Source of the DNA: CAYWBU01 sp942491525
GTDB lineage: Bacteria; Desulfobacterota; Desulfomonilia; UBA1062
DNA length: 64,000 bases
Assembly: GCA_942491525.1 (NCBI GenBank)
Contig: CALOBW010000055.1
Span: 248,001-312,000 of the forward strand
Direction: 5' to 3'
Made by a program: the position numbers and the translations under genes. Shown one piece after another: positions 9,417 through 17,859 of the stretch (position 1 is the first letter of the stretch; every line of letters starts with the position of its first letter). The notes under the pieces were generated by a model. That model saw only the letters and a list, made by a program, of their open reading frames with translations. It made no database searches and was not told the origin of the DNA.

Positions 9417-9918
9417 TATAGAGCTCATCCAGGGCGGCGTAGCCGTGCCAGACGCGTACCGTGATGTAGGCGTTCAGATTGTCGCGGCGTGAATGCTGGC
9501 GGTAGGCGCTCTCAGCCCTGGGCGCCAGATCCTCCTGCATGTAGTAGCGGTCAAAGGGCCAGCGGACGGTTGAGACTCCCTCCTGACTGTAGCCGGCATG
9601 GGCTCTGATATAGGCGCCTGCGCGCGGTTTGCTGCTGTTGATGGCGCTGATGGTGGCAAAGCCCGACGCATCGTCTGTTATGCTGACATAGATGCGCTGG
9701 TTGGGACTGAACTCAGCCGCCCTGAAACTCTCCTGCTGCATCTGGAGGGCCACGTAGCGTCCGCGCAGGGCGTCATAGGGGTCGACGGGCGCCGTCTGGA
9801 ATTTGTACTGGGTGCCGAAGTGCAGAACCGCCTCGCGCCAGCCGATCATGCCCAGCACTGCGCTCAGCTGCAGCAAGGCCAGCAGAGAGAAGAGCAGGAG
9901 GCCTAAGCGTGTTCTCAT
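9373..9918 (-). CDS. GDYXXLXY-family exported/membrane protein
   Basis: A 181-residue protein with an N-terminal membrane segment (about residues 6-26) and the family signature written here as DPYDALRGRYVALQM (about residues 45-60). The family has no known biochemical role, but it is regularly encoded next to DUF2157 membrane proteins, as here, where its ATG overlaps the DUF2157 stop by four bases. The rest is predicted mostly beta and outside the cytoplasm. The two genes follow a heptosyltransferase, so an envelope role is reasonable but unproven. Confidence 0.8.
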   Translation of the reverse strand: MRTRLGLLLFSLLALLQLSAVLGMIGWREAVLHFGTQYKFQTAPVDPYDALRGRYVALQMQQESFRAAEFSPNQRIYVSITDDASGFATISAINSSKPRAGAYIRAHAGYSQEGVSTVRWPFDRYYMQEDLAPRAESAYRQHSRRDNLNAYITVRVWHGYAALDELYINGLPIYEYLSSER

Positions 9919-11117
9919 GACGCCCTCCGGCGGCCGAGGTAGATGTTGACCAGCATGAAGGCCGTGCCGATCAGGATGAAGCTGATTCCGCGGCCCACAA
10001 AGCTTAGCGATGAATCAAAGAAGCGCAGAGTTATGAGTCCTGCCAGAATCAGCATGCCTCCGTTGATGGTGGCGATGCTGTTCAGCCTGAGGCCGCGCCG
10101 GATGGTCAGGCCGCCCAGGCTCAGCAGCCAGAGGTTGAAGATGATGATCTGGCTGTTGTGCAGCAGCAAGCAGATGATGCTCAAAAAAGGCAGGCAGCCG
10201 GTTAGGAAGGGCTGTTTGCGCCAGACGGCCCTGACCAATAGGGCGCTGCAGCCAATCAGGATGACTGCCGTCAGCAGCCAGGCGGCGAAATCATCTTTTG
10301 GCAGCCAGATCATGGCGGCCTCGCGCCAGACATCCCGGATGGTCAGCAGCAGGCCCATGATGACCGCGCCCAGGGCGCCGGCATATTTGAGGGGTATGAT
10401 GCCGCTCAGGTAGAGCAGGCTGAAGTAGCCGGAGAAGAGCAGCAGCCAGAGATCGTCAATGTCGGGTGTCAGCGGCAGGGCCAGGCTGCCGCTGATGGCG
10501 ATCGTCCAGCCCAGCAGCAGGCCGCGGTTGCTGTTCCTGATATCAATGAAGTGCGGCAGGATCAGGGCGCTCAGGGGCCAGAACCAGATCGCCTGATGTC
10601 CCAGCTGCAGGCTGTAGGCCGCCCAACTCAGGATTCCGATCAGATAGATGATGGCCGGCAGCGTTGCGCGCAAAAGATAGACGACCGGCAGGCTCAGCAG
10701 CATCCAGCTCAAGAGGATGCTCTCCGGGTTGCCGGGCACGTTGTAGGTCTGGGTGATCAGGGCCATGGCCGCGCCCAGGCTCAGGGTCAGGAAGGTTGCG
10801 GCCGCCTCCTTGTAGTTGGAGCGGTGGCCCTGGATGACCCAGAGGCAGCTTAGTTGGGCGGTGATGAGCGGGAGAGTTGCGATGACGGCCCGCAGCGGTC
10901 GTGTCAGGTTCTGCCAGTTGTGGGCCAGCAGCAGGATGATGCCCAGGCCGATCAAGGTTGCGCCCAGCAGGCTCAGAATCAGCATGCCGCGGCTGCGCGA
11001 ACCTTCCAGCTCTGTGTAGTGCAGGCGGATGCGGGTGGCGCTCTCGGCGGTGATCAGGCCCCGGTCAACCATGACCGGCAGTTCGCCCAGCAGCCAGCGG
11101 ATCGATTTCTTGCTCAT
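9915..11117 (-). CDS. DUF2157 polytopic membrane protein
   Basis: About 400 residues from the ATG at 11117, preferred over the ATG at 11129 because GGGGGAAGAG then sits directly upstream. The first 45 residues are soluble and helical (DUF2157 entry region with VDRGLITAESA). About ten hydrophobic helices follow and fill the rest. Function unknown. It sits between the heptosyltransferase (19 bp downstream of its stop when counted from the ATG at 11129) and the GDYXXLXY gene (4-bp overlap), so the three form one operon. Confidence 0.82.
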   Translation of the reverse strand: MSKKSIRWLLGELPVMVDRGLITAESATRIRLHYTELEGSRSRGMLILSLLGATLIGLGIILLLAHNWQNLTRPLRAVIATLPLITAQLSCLWVIQGHRSNYKEAAATFLTLSLGAAMALITQTYNVPGNPESILLSWMLLSLPVVYLLRATLPAIIYLIGILSWAAYSLQLGHQAIWFWPLSALILPHFIDIRNSNRGLLLGWTIAISGSLALPLTPDIDDLWLLLFSGYFSLLYLSGIIPLKYAGALGAVIMGLLLTIRDVWREAAMIWLPKDDFAAWLLTAVILIGCSALLVRAVWRKQPFLTGCLPFLSIICLLLHNSQIIIFNLWLLSLGGLTIRRGLRLNSIATINGGMLILAGLITLRFFDSSLSFVGRGISFILIGTAFMLVNIYLGRRRAS

Positions 11118-11148
11118 CTCTTCCCCCATTGCATATTATAAAGCGAAT

Positions 11149-12084
11149 CTAGGCCAGAGCTATCTTCAGTTGCTCCAGAACTTCATCAGCCGTGATCTCC
11201 AGCATGCATCTGGGCTCAGCGCAGTGGCGCTTGCCGCATGGAATACACTCCAGCTCATGCTGGATGACATAGCCCCTGTATGGGCCGGTGCGGCGCGGGT
11301 TGGCCGGACCGAAGAGGGCGACGACCGGGCGCTTGAGGGCCACGCCCAGGTGCATGGGGCCGGTGTCGCAGCTGACGATGGCAGCCGCGCCGGCCAGCAG
11401 CTCCTTGAGCTCCAGCAGGCTGGTCCGGCCCACCATGTTCTGCAGGCCCGGGGCACTGATCTCAGCGGCCATGGCCACATCTTCGGGTCCGCCGCTCAGG
11501 ATGCATTTCAATCCAAGCCCTTCATGAATCAGGCCGGCCAGCCGGCTGAAGCCCTCGGTGGTCCAGCGGTTGGCGGCCTTGGTGGCGCCGATGTTGAGCA
11601 CGATGTAGGGATCATTTTGCCTGTTGCTTGCCGGCAGGTCCCAGCGCACCTCAAAGTTATTAATGCCGAGGTGGGTGGCAAAGTCGCGGTACTGGTGCAG
11701 CATGTGGTCGTATCTGTCGCCGGGAGCGATGCGTTCGAAGGGCAGCAGCCAGGTCTGCTCCTTGCAGCGCTGCTTGTCGAAACCGATGCGCCGCCGGGCG
11801 CGCGCCGCCAGGCTGAAGATGCCCGATTTCCAGATGCGCTGCAGGTCCAGCACCATGTCATATCTGACCTGGCGAATCTGCCTGATGGTTGCAGGTACAG
11901 CATCAAGTTTTTTGGGAAATATGATTACGCGCTCAACGGCCGGGTGCTCTTGGAGCAGCGGCGCGCTCAGGGGCTCGCTGACCCAGTCGATGGTGGCGTC
12001 CAGTTCGCGCTTGAGATTGACGGCCAGGGGCAGGCTGTTGATAACATCGCCCAGGGCACCAAGTTTTACGATTAAAATACGCAT
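11149..12084 (-). CDS. Family 9 glycosyltransferase (ADP-heptose:LPS heptosyltransferase)
   Basis: A 311-residue GT9 enzyme that transfers L-glycero-D-manno-heptose from ADP-heptose to the LPS inner core on the cytoplasmic face. The start is set at MRILIVKLGALGD (12084), the conserved N-terminus of the family, rather than the in-frame ATG at 12120. Other signatures are VLNIGATKAANRW in the donor domain and SCDTGPMHLGVAL near residue 245. The C-terminus holds four cysteines in CIPCGKRHCAEPRC, as seen in several heptosyltransferase III-like proteins. Whether it adds heptose I, II or III cannot be decided here. Confidence 0.88.
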   Translation of the reverse strand: MRILIVKLGALGDVINSLPLAVNLKRELDATIDWVSEPLSAPLLQEHPAVERVIIFPKKLDAVPATIRQIRQVRYDMVLDLQRIWKSGIFSLAARARRRIGFDKQRCKEQTWLLPFERIAPGDRYDHMLHQYRDFATHLGINNFEVRWDLPASNRQNDPYIVLNIGATKAANRWTTEGFSRLAGLIHEGLGLKCILSGGPEDVAMAAEISAPGLQNMVGRTSLLELKELLAGAAAIVSCDTGPMHLGVALKRPVVALFGPANPRRTGPYRGYVIQHELECIPCGKRHCAEPRCMLEITADEVLEQLKIALA

Positions 12085-12174
12085 GTTGCCTACGATATTT
12101 GATATCCTTACAATTGGCAAGGCGCAGCTTGACGGATGCCTGTTGATGTCTTACTCATAAGTAGCGGAGGAGAT

Positions 12175-12549
12175 ATGGAAAAGAATAACAAGTTGATCGC
12201 AGTACTGGTTGCCATTTGTGCTGTTTTTATTCTGGGGCTTTTCAGCGGCTATCTGCTCTGGGGCAAGGGCGGTGATGTGCCCGACTATCGCACCAGCCTC
12301 AAGGAGATTACCGATTATATCGTGACCCTGGAGCATAAGAACAAGAAGCTGCTCAAGGAGCTGGATGCGGCCGAGAGTGCCCTGGCCACTCAGGAGCAGC
12401 CCGCCGTGACTATCGATCCGCAGGTGGGGATGCTGCAGAGCCGGCTTGAAACGCTGCAGCGCGAGAATGCGCGCATTTCGGCCGAGCTGCAGCGGCTAAA
12501 AGCGCCGGCCCCGGTTGTTACGCCTCTTCCTGAGACATCAGTTCAATAA
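12175..12549 (+). CDS. Small membrane-anchored coiled-coil protein, unknown
   Basis: A 124-residue protein starting at ATG 12175 with AGCGGAGGAG upstream. A single membrane helix (about residues 8-28) is followed by heptad-rich segments (EHKNKKLLKELDAAESAL and LETLQRENARISAEL) and a proline-rich end. The topology suggests a cytoplasmic N-terminus with a periplasmic coiled coil. No domain is recognised. The 3' end overlaps the convergent response regulator gene by 32 bp. Confidence 0.7.
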   Translation: MEKNNKLIAVLVAICAVFILGLFSGYLLWGKGGDVPDYRTSLKEITDYIVTLEHKNKKLLKELDAAESALATQEQPAVTIDPQVGMLQSRLETLQRENARISAELQRLKAPAPVVTPLPETSVQ

Positions 12550-13954
12550 AGATGTCGGCCAGTTCCGGGTCGAACTGGCTGCCCTTGCAGCGCTGAATCT
12601 CGGCCAGGGCCTCGGCATTGGACATGCCCTTGCGGTAGGGTCTGTCCGAGGTCATGGCGTCATAGGCATCGGCGATTCCGATGATGCGCGAGAGCAGCGG
12701 GATCTCCGCGCCCTTGATGCCGTCCGGATAGCCGCTGCCGTTGTAGTGTTCGTGGTGATGCTTGATGATGACGGCCTCGTTGCGCATGGGGATGATTGGC
12801 TGCAGGATATTGGCGCCCACCTCCGGGTGGGTCATGATTATTTTGAACTCCTCGTCGGTCAGGCGGGCCGGCTTGAGCAGCACGCTGTCCGGAATGCCGA
12901 CTTTGCCGATGTCGTGCAGGGACGAGGCGATGTTGAGGATGTCCATGTCGTCGCGCGACAGGTTTAAGGCCTGACCCAGCTGCACCGCAAATGAGGTTAC
13001 CCTTGATGAGTGCTGCATGGTGTAGGGGTCCTTGGCATCGATGATCTTGGCCATGGAGTTCAGGGTTGAGAGGATGTTTTCGTAGAGCCCTTCGTAGAGC
13101 GCCACATTTTCCATGCGCTCGGCGGTGCGCTGCAGCAGGTAGCGCAGCTTGTTCTGCATCTCTTCGCCGACCGGCTTGGTGGCGCAGATATCCAGGGCCC
13201 CGAAGAGCTGCCCCTCAATCATCAGGGGCAGGGTGGTGCGGTACTCGGGGTTGCCCAGAATACCGGTGATCTCCTCAATGCAGATCTTGCCGTCAATCAG
13301 CTCCTTGTTGAGCTCGCGGTCGGCCCCGCCCAGCGGGTCGATCAGTTTCCATGACTGGCGGTTGAGCGGATAGAAGTTGACCTGGGCGTTGCTGACCAGC
13401 TCCATGGTGATGTCCTCGATGGCGTGCACCAGTTCGCGGATGCCCTTGAGGCTGGTGATCTTCTGGGAAATTGACTGCAGGGCGGTCATCTCCTCATTCT
13501 TGTCCTCCAGCTGGCTGGAGAGGTCATCAATCATGCGGTGCAGGTGCAGCTCGTCATTGATGCGTTTGTTCTCCTCCAGCAGAGACTTTTCGCGGGTGAT
13601 CTTGTTCAGGATCAGCTCAATCTGCTTGAGTTTGAATGGTTTGGTGATGAAGTCGGAGGCGCCGTTCTTCATGGCGTCGATGGCGATCTCGATGGAGGCG
13701 TAGCCCGTGATCACAACCACCGGCAGGCTGAAGTCCTTGGCCTTGACCTTCTTGATCAGCTCCAGGCCGGTCATGTTGGGCATCATGATGTCGGTCAGGA
13801 TGCACAGATAGGGGCCCTCCTTGAGGCGTCCCAGGGCCTGCAGGCCGTCTTCGGCGCTGGCGGTTTCATAGCCCAGGGCTTCCACGAGCTCACTGAGGGT
13901 ATCCCGGATGCCCTGATCGTCGTCAACGATCAGGACCTTCTTTTCGTGCTGCAT
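12518..13954 (-). CDS. Response regulator with receiver, GAF-like and HD-GYP domains
   Basis: A 478-residue regulator. Receiver domain 1-120 has the acidic pair DDDQ, the phospho-acceptor Asp in LTDIMMPN and the Lys in TKPFK. A coiled coil at about 125-170 leads to a GAF-like domain (about 175-290). The HD-GYP phosphodiesterase domain (about 300-478) is complete: HDIGKVGIPD, HHHEHYNGSGYPDGI and DAYDAMTSDRPYR. It should hydrolyse c-di-GMP to pGpG/GMP when phosphorylated. Its ATG overlaps the stop of the upstream receiver gene (TAATG), so the two are co-translated. The partner histidine kinase is not in the window. Confidence 0.93.
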   Translation of the reverse strand: MQHEKKVLIVDDDQGIRDTLSELVEALGYETASAEDGLQALGRLKEGPYLCILTDIMMPNMTGLELIKKVKAKDFSLPVVVITGYASIEIAIDAMKNGASDFITKPFKLKQIELILNKITREKSLLEENKRINDELHLHRMIDDLSSQLEDKNEEMTALQSISQKITSLKGIRELVHAIEDITMELVSNAQVNFYPLNRQSWKLIDPLGGADRELNKELIDGKICIEEITGILGNPEYRTTLPLMIEGQLFGALDICATKPVGEEMQNKLRYLLQRTAERMENVALYEGLYENILSTLNSMAKIIDAKDPYTMQHSSRVTSFAVQLGQALNLSRDDMDILNIASSLHDIGKVGIPDSVLLKPARLTDEEFKIIMTHPEVGANILQPIIPMRNEAVIIKHHHEHYNGSGYPDGIKGAEIPLLSRIIGIADAYDAMTSDRPYRKGMSNAEALAEIQRCKGSQFDPELADIFIELMSQEEA

Positions 13955-14565
13955 TATACAATCCTTTTGAGTAGTTTTCCGCGATATTCGCCATACTCCT
14001 CTTCGGAGATATGGCCGTCATTTTTAAGTTTACCGAGGTGTTCGATGGCGTTGAAGACCTTGCTCAGGTCGTTGTAGCCGTAGGGGTTGGCGGCCGGTTG
14101 GCGCGGCACGTCAACAATGGCATCCTCTTTGGTTGCCTCCAGTTTGTCCTTGTAGAGCTGGATCTTGTCATTCAGGGCCTTGATTTCAGCCATAGTGTTC
14201 AGATGCTGCTCCAGCCGCAGGATGGCTAAGCGCACCTCTTCAATATTGAAGGGTTTCTTGATGTAGTGGAAGGCTCCGCGGTTGACGGCCTGAATGGCCT
14301 GCTCCAGCGAGGCGTAACCGGTCAGCAGGATGAGGGGGATCTGATAGTCCAGCAGATGCACCTCATCGAGGAGCTCCAGCCCGGACATGCCCGGCAGCAG
14401 TAGATCGGAGATGATAACATCGAAGCTGGCTTCCGGCAGTACTTTGAGGAGCTCTTCGGCGCTGTAGAATCTGGACACCTTGAGCGACTCTTCGCTCAAG
14501 ATCTGCTCAATCAGGTCCAATACCTCAGCGTCATCATCAACTATGGCAGCATAATTGATTCTCAT
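13954..14565 (-). CDS. Response regulator, receiver domain with SHOCT-like C-terminus
   Basis: 203 residues. The receiver (1-120) has VDDDAE, the acceptor Asp in IISDLLLPGMSG and KKPFN. It is followed by a helical linker and a C-terminal segment reading LKNDGHISEEEYGEYRGKLL, which fits the short SHOCT oligomerisation motif. It has no DNA-binding or enzymatic output domain. It is co-translated with the HD-GYP regulator downstream, so it may relay phosphate or oligomerise with it (inference). Confidence 0.87.
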   Translation of the reverse strand: MRINYAAIVDDDAEVLDLIEQILSEESLKVSRFYSAEELLKVLPEASFDVIISDLLLPGMSGLELLDEVHLLDYQIPLILLTGYASLEQAIQAVNRGAFHYIKKPFNIEEVRLAILRLEQHLNTMAEIKALNDKIQLYKDKLEATKEDAIVDVPRQPAANPYGYNDLSKVFNAIEHLGKLKNDGHISEEEYGEYRGKLLKRIV

Positions 14566-14613
14566 TCCTAGGTATATCGAATAAGCCGCCGTAATTCTTT
14601 AGGCGAAACTTAA

Positions 14614-15603
14614 TCAGTGACGCAGACGCCGTAATTCGGCCACGGCCCGGTTGTGGTCCTTCAGGTTGGTCGAGAAGGTGTGGCGTCCCCCTCCGCGGGC
14701 CACGAAGTAGAGGTACTTGGTCTCGGCTGGCCAGAGGGCCGCCTTGATGGATGTCGCATCCGGATTGGCAATCGGCCCGGGCGGCAGGCCGCCGTTGCGG
14801 TAGGTGTTGTAGGGGTTGTCGTTTCTGAGGTCTTCGGGGCGGATCTTGCCGCCGTTGAAGTCGGCGCGCCCGTAGACTGCGGTCGGGTCAGACTGCAGGC
14901 GCATGCCGCGTTTCAGCCGGTTGTGAAAGACCGAAGAGATCAGCGGCTTCTCATCCTGCACCACGGCCTCGCGTTCAATGATAGAGGCCAGGGTGACGAC
15001 CTCCAGCCGGCTCAGATTCAGCTCGGCGGCGCGCTGTTCATAGCTGGCCGGATAGGCCTGGTGGAAGCGGCTGACCATGCGGCCCATGATCTCAATGGGT
15101 GTCATCTCCTTGGCCAGATAGTAGGTGTCGGGGTAGAGGAAACCCTCCATGCTGGGGGCTTCAATCTGAAAGAACTCGCAGGTCTTGATTGAACGGGCGG
15201 CGCTTAGGAAGTCCTGCTGCCCGGTAACTTCAAGCTTCGCCAGCCCGTTGGCGATATCGAAGATGTTGGCGCCTTCGGGAACAGTCAGCTTGAGCTGGTA
15301 GATCTGGCCCTTGAAGAGCATGTTGATCACGTCGCCGGGTTTGCGCGCGCCGTCGAAGATGTAGGTACCGGCCTGCAGATACTTGATGCGCCCGCTCAGG
15401 ACCGCCAGAATCATGAAGAGTTCGGCGTTTGTGATGATCTGCTGTTCGTTGAGGTTCTGGGCAATTTCATAGGCCCCGCTGCCGGGCTTGATTTGAATGA
15501 TGGTGGGCGCGGGCGGGGCCACCGGTCTGCTGCTGAAGGTGATCAGCGGCAGCGTGACAAGCAGGCCGATTGTGCCCAGCAGGAGGCCCAGCTTGAGCTT
15601 CAT
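14614..15603 (-). CDS. mltG: Endolytic murein transglycosylase MltG
   Basis: A 329-residue YceG-family protein with an N-terminal membrane anchor (about 5-25), a LysM-like region and the catalytic domain. The catalytic Glu lies in LASIIEREA, followed by the conserved SSVFHNRLKRGMRLQSDPT and YNTYRNGGLPPGPI. It cuts nascent peptidoglycan strands in the periplasm to end glycan synthesis. Its start overlaps the ruvX stop by four bases (ATGA), the last step of a five-gene operon from hpt. The gene pair with ruvX is common in bacteria. Confidence 0.95.
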   Translation of the reverse strand: MKLKLGLLLGTIGLLVTLPLITFSSRPVAPPAPTIIQIKPGSGAYEIAQNLNEQQIITNAELFMILAVLSGRIKYLQAGTYIFDGARKPGDVINMLFKGQIYQLKLTVPEGANIFDIANGLAKLEVTGQQDFLSAARSIKTCEFFQIEAPSMEGFLYPDTYYLAKEMTPIEIMGRMVSRFHQAYPASYEQRAAELNLSRLEVVTLASIIEREAVVQDEKPLISSVFHNRLKRGMRLQSDPTAVYGRADFNGGKIRPEDLRNDNPYNTYRNGGLPPGPIANPDATSIKAALWPAETKYLYFVARGGGRHTFSTNLKDHNRAVAELRRLRH

Positions 15604-16010
15604 TGCAGCGACTCCAGGTAGCCGCTCAGGATCAGGCTGGCGGCGATCTTGTCCACCACCTGGCGGCGCTTCTTGCCCTTGACGTTCATGTCGATCATCA
15701 TGCTGTGGGCCTCGGAGGTTGTCAGGCGCTCATCCCACATGACCACTTCCAGGCCTGAGACCTCGCGCACCTTTTCGGCAAAGGCTAGGGCCCGCTCGCC
15801 GCTCTCGCCGACTGTGCCGTCCATGTTGTAGGGCATGCCCACCACCACGCGCTCGACGTCGTACTCTTTGATCAGCTTGTTGATCTCATTGAAGTGGCCG
15901 TCGTCTGCGCGTACCATGATTGTGTCGAGGGGGTGGGCCATGGTGCCCCAGGGCGCGCTCAGGGCCACGCCGATGCGTTTTGTGCCGTAGTCAAGTCCCA
16001 GGGTTCTCAT
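15600..16010 (-). CDS. ruvX: RuvX/YqgF Holliday-junction resolvase-like nuclease
   Basis: 136 residues, normal for the family. The RNase H-like fold is seen in LGLDYGTKRIGVALS (catalytic Asp), VVVGMPYNMDG and MWDERLTTSEA (second acidic residue), with a late DKIAASLIL acidic site. The family takes part in 16S rRNA 5' maturation and possibly recombination intermediates. Four-base overlaps join it to the K+ channel gene upstream and mltG downstream. Confidence 0.93.
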   Translation of the reverse strand: MRTLGLDYGTKRIGVALSAPWGTMAHPLDTIMVRADDGHFNEINKLIKEYDVERVVVGMPYNMDGTVGESGERALAFAEKVREVSGLEVVMWDERLTTSEAHSMMIDMNVKGKKRRQVVDKIAASLILSGYLESLQ

Positions 16011-17026
16011 CGGCTTTCGGATACCATCCTTTCCATGGAGTTGAGGGCCTCGGTGTCGCCGATGCAGACCAGCACGTCGCCGGGGGTCACGGTGTATTCA
16101 GCCGGCGGATTGAAGAGCATGTTGCCCTCGCTGCCCTGGATGCTGACGACGATCAGCCCCAGATCCTTGCGGATGTCGGATTGCAGCAGGGTCTTGTTGG
16201 CGATGCGCGAGCCGGCCTGGACCTTGAAACCCTCCATCTTGATGAACTCGTTGCCGGTGGCCAGGTCGATGAAGTCAACCACGGTGGGTTTCATCAGGAT
16301 GTTGGCCATGTGGCGGCCGCCGATCATGTAGGGCGAGATGACCTTGTCGGCGCCGGCGCGCTTCAGGTTGCGGATGGAGTCTTCGGTTTCGGCACGGGCC
16401 AGGACGAAGATATCCGGATTCATCTCCTTGGCGATCAGGGTGATGTAGACGTTGGTGACGTCGGAGGAGGCGGTGGCGATCAAACCTTTGGCGCGCTGAA
16501 GCCCGGCTTTGATCAGGACGTCTTCGTTGGTGGCGTCTCCGACCAGGTGGGGCATCAGGCCATGCTCGCCCGAGTGCACGGCCTGGGGGTCCGAGTCAAC
16601 CACCACAAAGTTTCTGTCGCCGCCCTGCAGCTCCTTGGAGATCAGGGTGCCGATGCGTCCGTGACCGCAGATTATGTAGTGGTCCTTCATGGCCGTAATT
16701 TTCTTGTCCAATCTTCTCCTCCCGACGATGCGCTGCACCTCTCCCTCAACGATGAACTGGGTGAAGGCCGCAAAGGTGTAGGCAACCGTTCCGACTCCCA
16801 TCACAATAATCATGATATTGATCAGCCTTCCGGCAGTCGAGAGCGGGCTGATCTCCTGATAACCGATGGTGGTTACCGTAATCAGGGTCATGTAGAACGA
16901 ATCTAAAAGGTTCCACCCCTCAACGAGATGGAACCCCATGGTGCCGATGGTAAATATGACCAGCAGCAGCGTGACTGCATAGGCCAGCTTGCCGGCTACT
17001 GTTGTCTGGCGTTGTCTGCTAACCAA
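16007..17026 (-). CDS. Potassium channel-like protein with TrkA-N/TrkA-C (RCK) domains
   Basis: 339 residues. Two membrane helices (about 14-33 and 72-94) flank a pore loop. A Rossmann RCK/TrkA-N domain follows (YIICGHGRIGTLISKEL; GDATNEDVLIKAG) with a TrkA-C domain at the end. The pore loop reads TVTTIGYQEIS: the canonical GYG selectivity triplet is GYQ, so ion selectivity is in doubt. The start codon is TTG at 17026 with AAGGAA upstream. It overlaps the DUF3426 gene by 31 bases. Likely an inner-membrane channel gated by a cytoplasmic nucleotide or ion ligand. Confidence 0.88.
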   Translation of the reverse strand: MVSRQRQTTVAGKLAYAVTLLLVIFTIGTMGFHLVEGWNLLDSFYMTLITVTTIGYQEISPLSTAGRLINIMIIVMGVGTVAYTFAAFTQFIVEGEVQRIVGRRRLDKKITAMKDHYIICGHGRIGTLISKELQGGDRNFVVVDSDPQAVHSGEHGLMPHLVGDATNEDVLIKAGLQRAKGLIATASSDVTNVYITLIAKEMNPDIFVLARAETEDSIRNLKRAGADKVISPYMIGGRHMANILMKPTVVDFIDLATGNEFIKMEGFKVQAGSRIANKTLLQSDIRKDLGLIVVSIQGSEGNMLFNPPAEYTVTPGDVLVCIGDTEALNSMERMVSESR

Positions 17027-17859
17027 TTAAATTCCTTTATCTCAACCTGAACTGACCGGGGGCCATCGGCATTGCCGAAGAAGGCAACGATGAAAGGAAT
17101 TTCTCGGCTTTCGGCAAATTCCCCCAGCTCTTTGGGGGCCGCGCTCAGGAGGCCGTTGATCTCTGCGGCGCTCTTGCGTTCAAACTCTGCAATATCCGGG
17201 ATGACGCCGGCGTAGATGTTGCGCGTCTCCAGCAGGTTCTTCTCCTTGTCATAGAGGCGGGCCTGCAGCATGACCGAGTCGAGGGGCTTGGTTGTCAGCT
17301 TGATTACGATGCCCTTGACGATCAGCACGTCGCCCTCATCGGGGTTGACGCTGCGCTCGTAGGTGATCTGCTCTTTGGGGATGTGCAGGAAGGGGCCCTT
17401 CTCCTCGGGGACGGCCGGGGCGGTCTCCTCAACCTGCATGTAGTTCATATAGTAGTAGTAAGCGCCGCCGCCTGCGATCAGCAACAGTAATAATAATAGG
17501 AGCAGCGGCGTCATTGATTTTTTCTTTTTCTTCTTAAGGGTTTCCTTCTTGGTGCCGGTCTCCTCCTCAACATCTTCGCCGCTGCCCAGAATCGAGTCGA
17601 TCTCCTTGATGACCGATTCGGGCTGGGCTCCGTTGTTGATGGCGACGGCCGGCGCGTCGTTTTCCTGGCTGAGGTCCTTACTTTCGTCCTCGGCCGAGAT
17701 CAGGCTTTCAAACTCCTCTTCCAGGGACGGGGTCTCCCCCTCGAACTGGTGGGTGAAGACGTGGGTGCAGATTTTGCAGCGCAGCTTGAGTGACTGACCG
17801 GCAAACTGTGATTCATCCAGATTGAATTTGCTCTGACACTTAGGACATTCTATAACCAT
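16996..17859 (-). CDS. Zinc-ribbon (MJ0042-type) DUF3426 membrane protein
   Basis: 287 residues. The N-terminus is a zinc ribbon with paired cysteines in ECPKCQSKF and LRCKICTHVF (residues 4-36). An acidic linker then leads to a lysine cluster and one leucine-rich membrane helix (about 118-138). The C-terminal DUF3426 domain (about 155-287) would lie in the periplasm. The family function is unknown. The gene is located between hpt (one-base overlap) and the channel gene (31-base overlap), so it is translated as part of the hpt operon. Confidence 0.85.
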   Translation of the reverse strand: MVIECPKCQSKFNLDESQFAGQSLKLRCKICTHVFTHQFEGETPSLEEEFESLISAEDESKDLSQENDAPAVAINNGAQPESVIKEIDSILGSGEDVEEETGTKKETLKKKKKKSMTPLLLLLLLLLIAGGGAYYYYMNYMQVEETAPAVPEEKGPFLHIPKEQITYERSVNPDEGDVLIVKGIVIKLTTKPLDSVMLQARLYDKEKNLLETRNIYAGVIPDIAEFERKSAAEINGLLSAAPKELGEFAESREIPFIVAFFGNADGPRSVQVEIKEFNWLADNARQQ

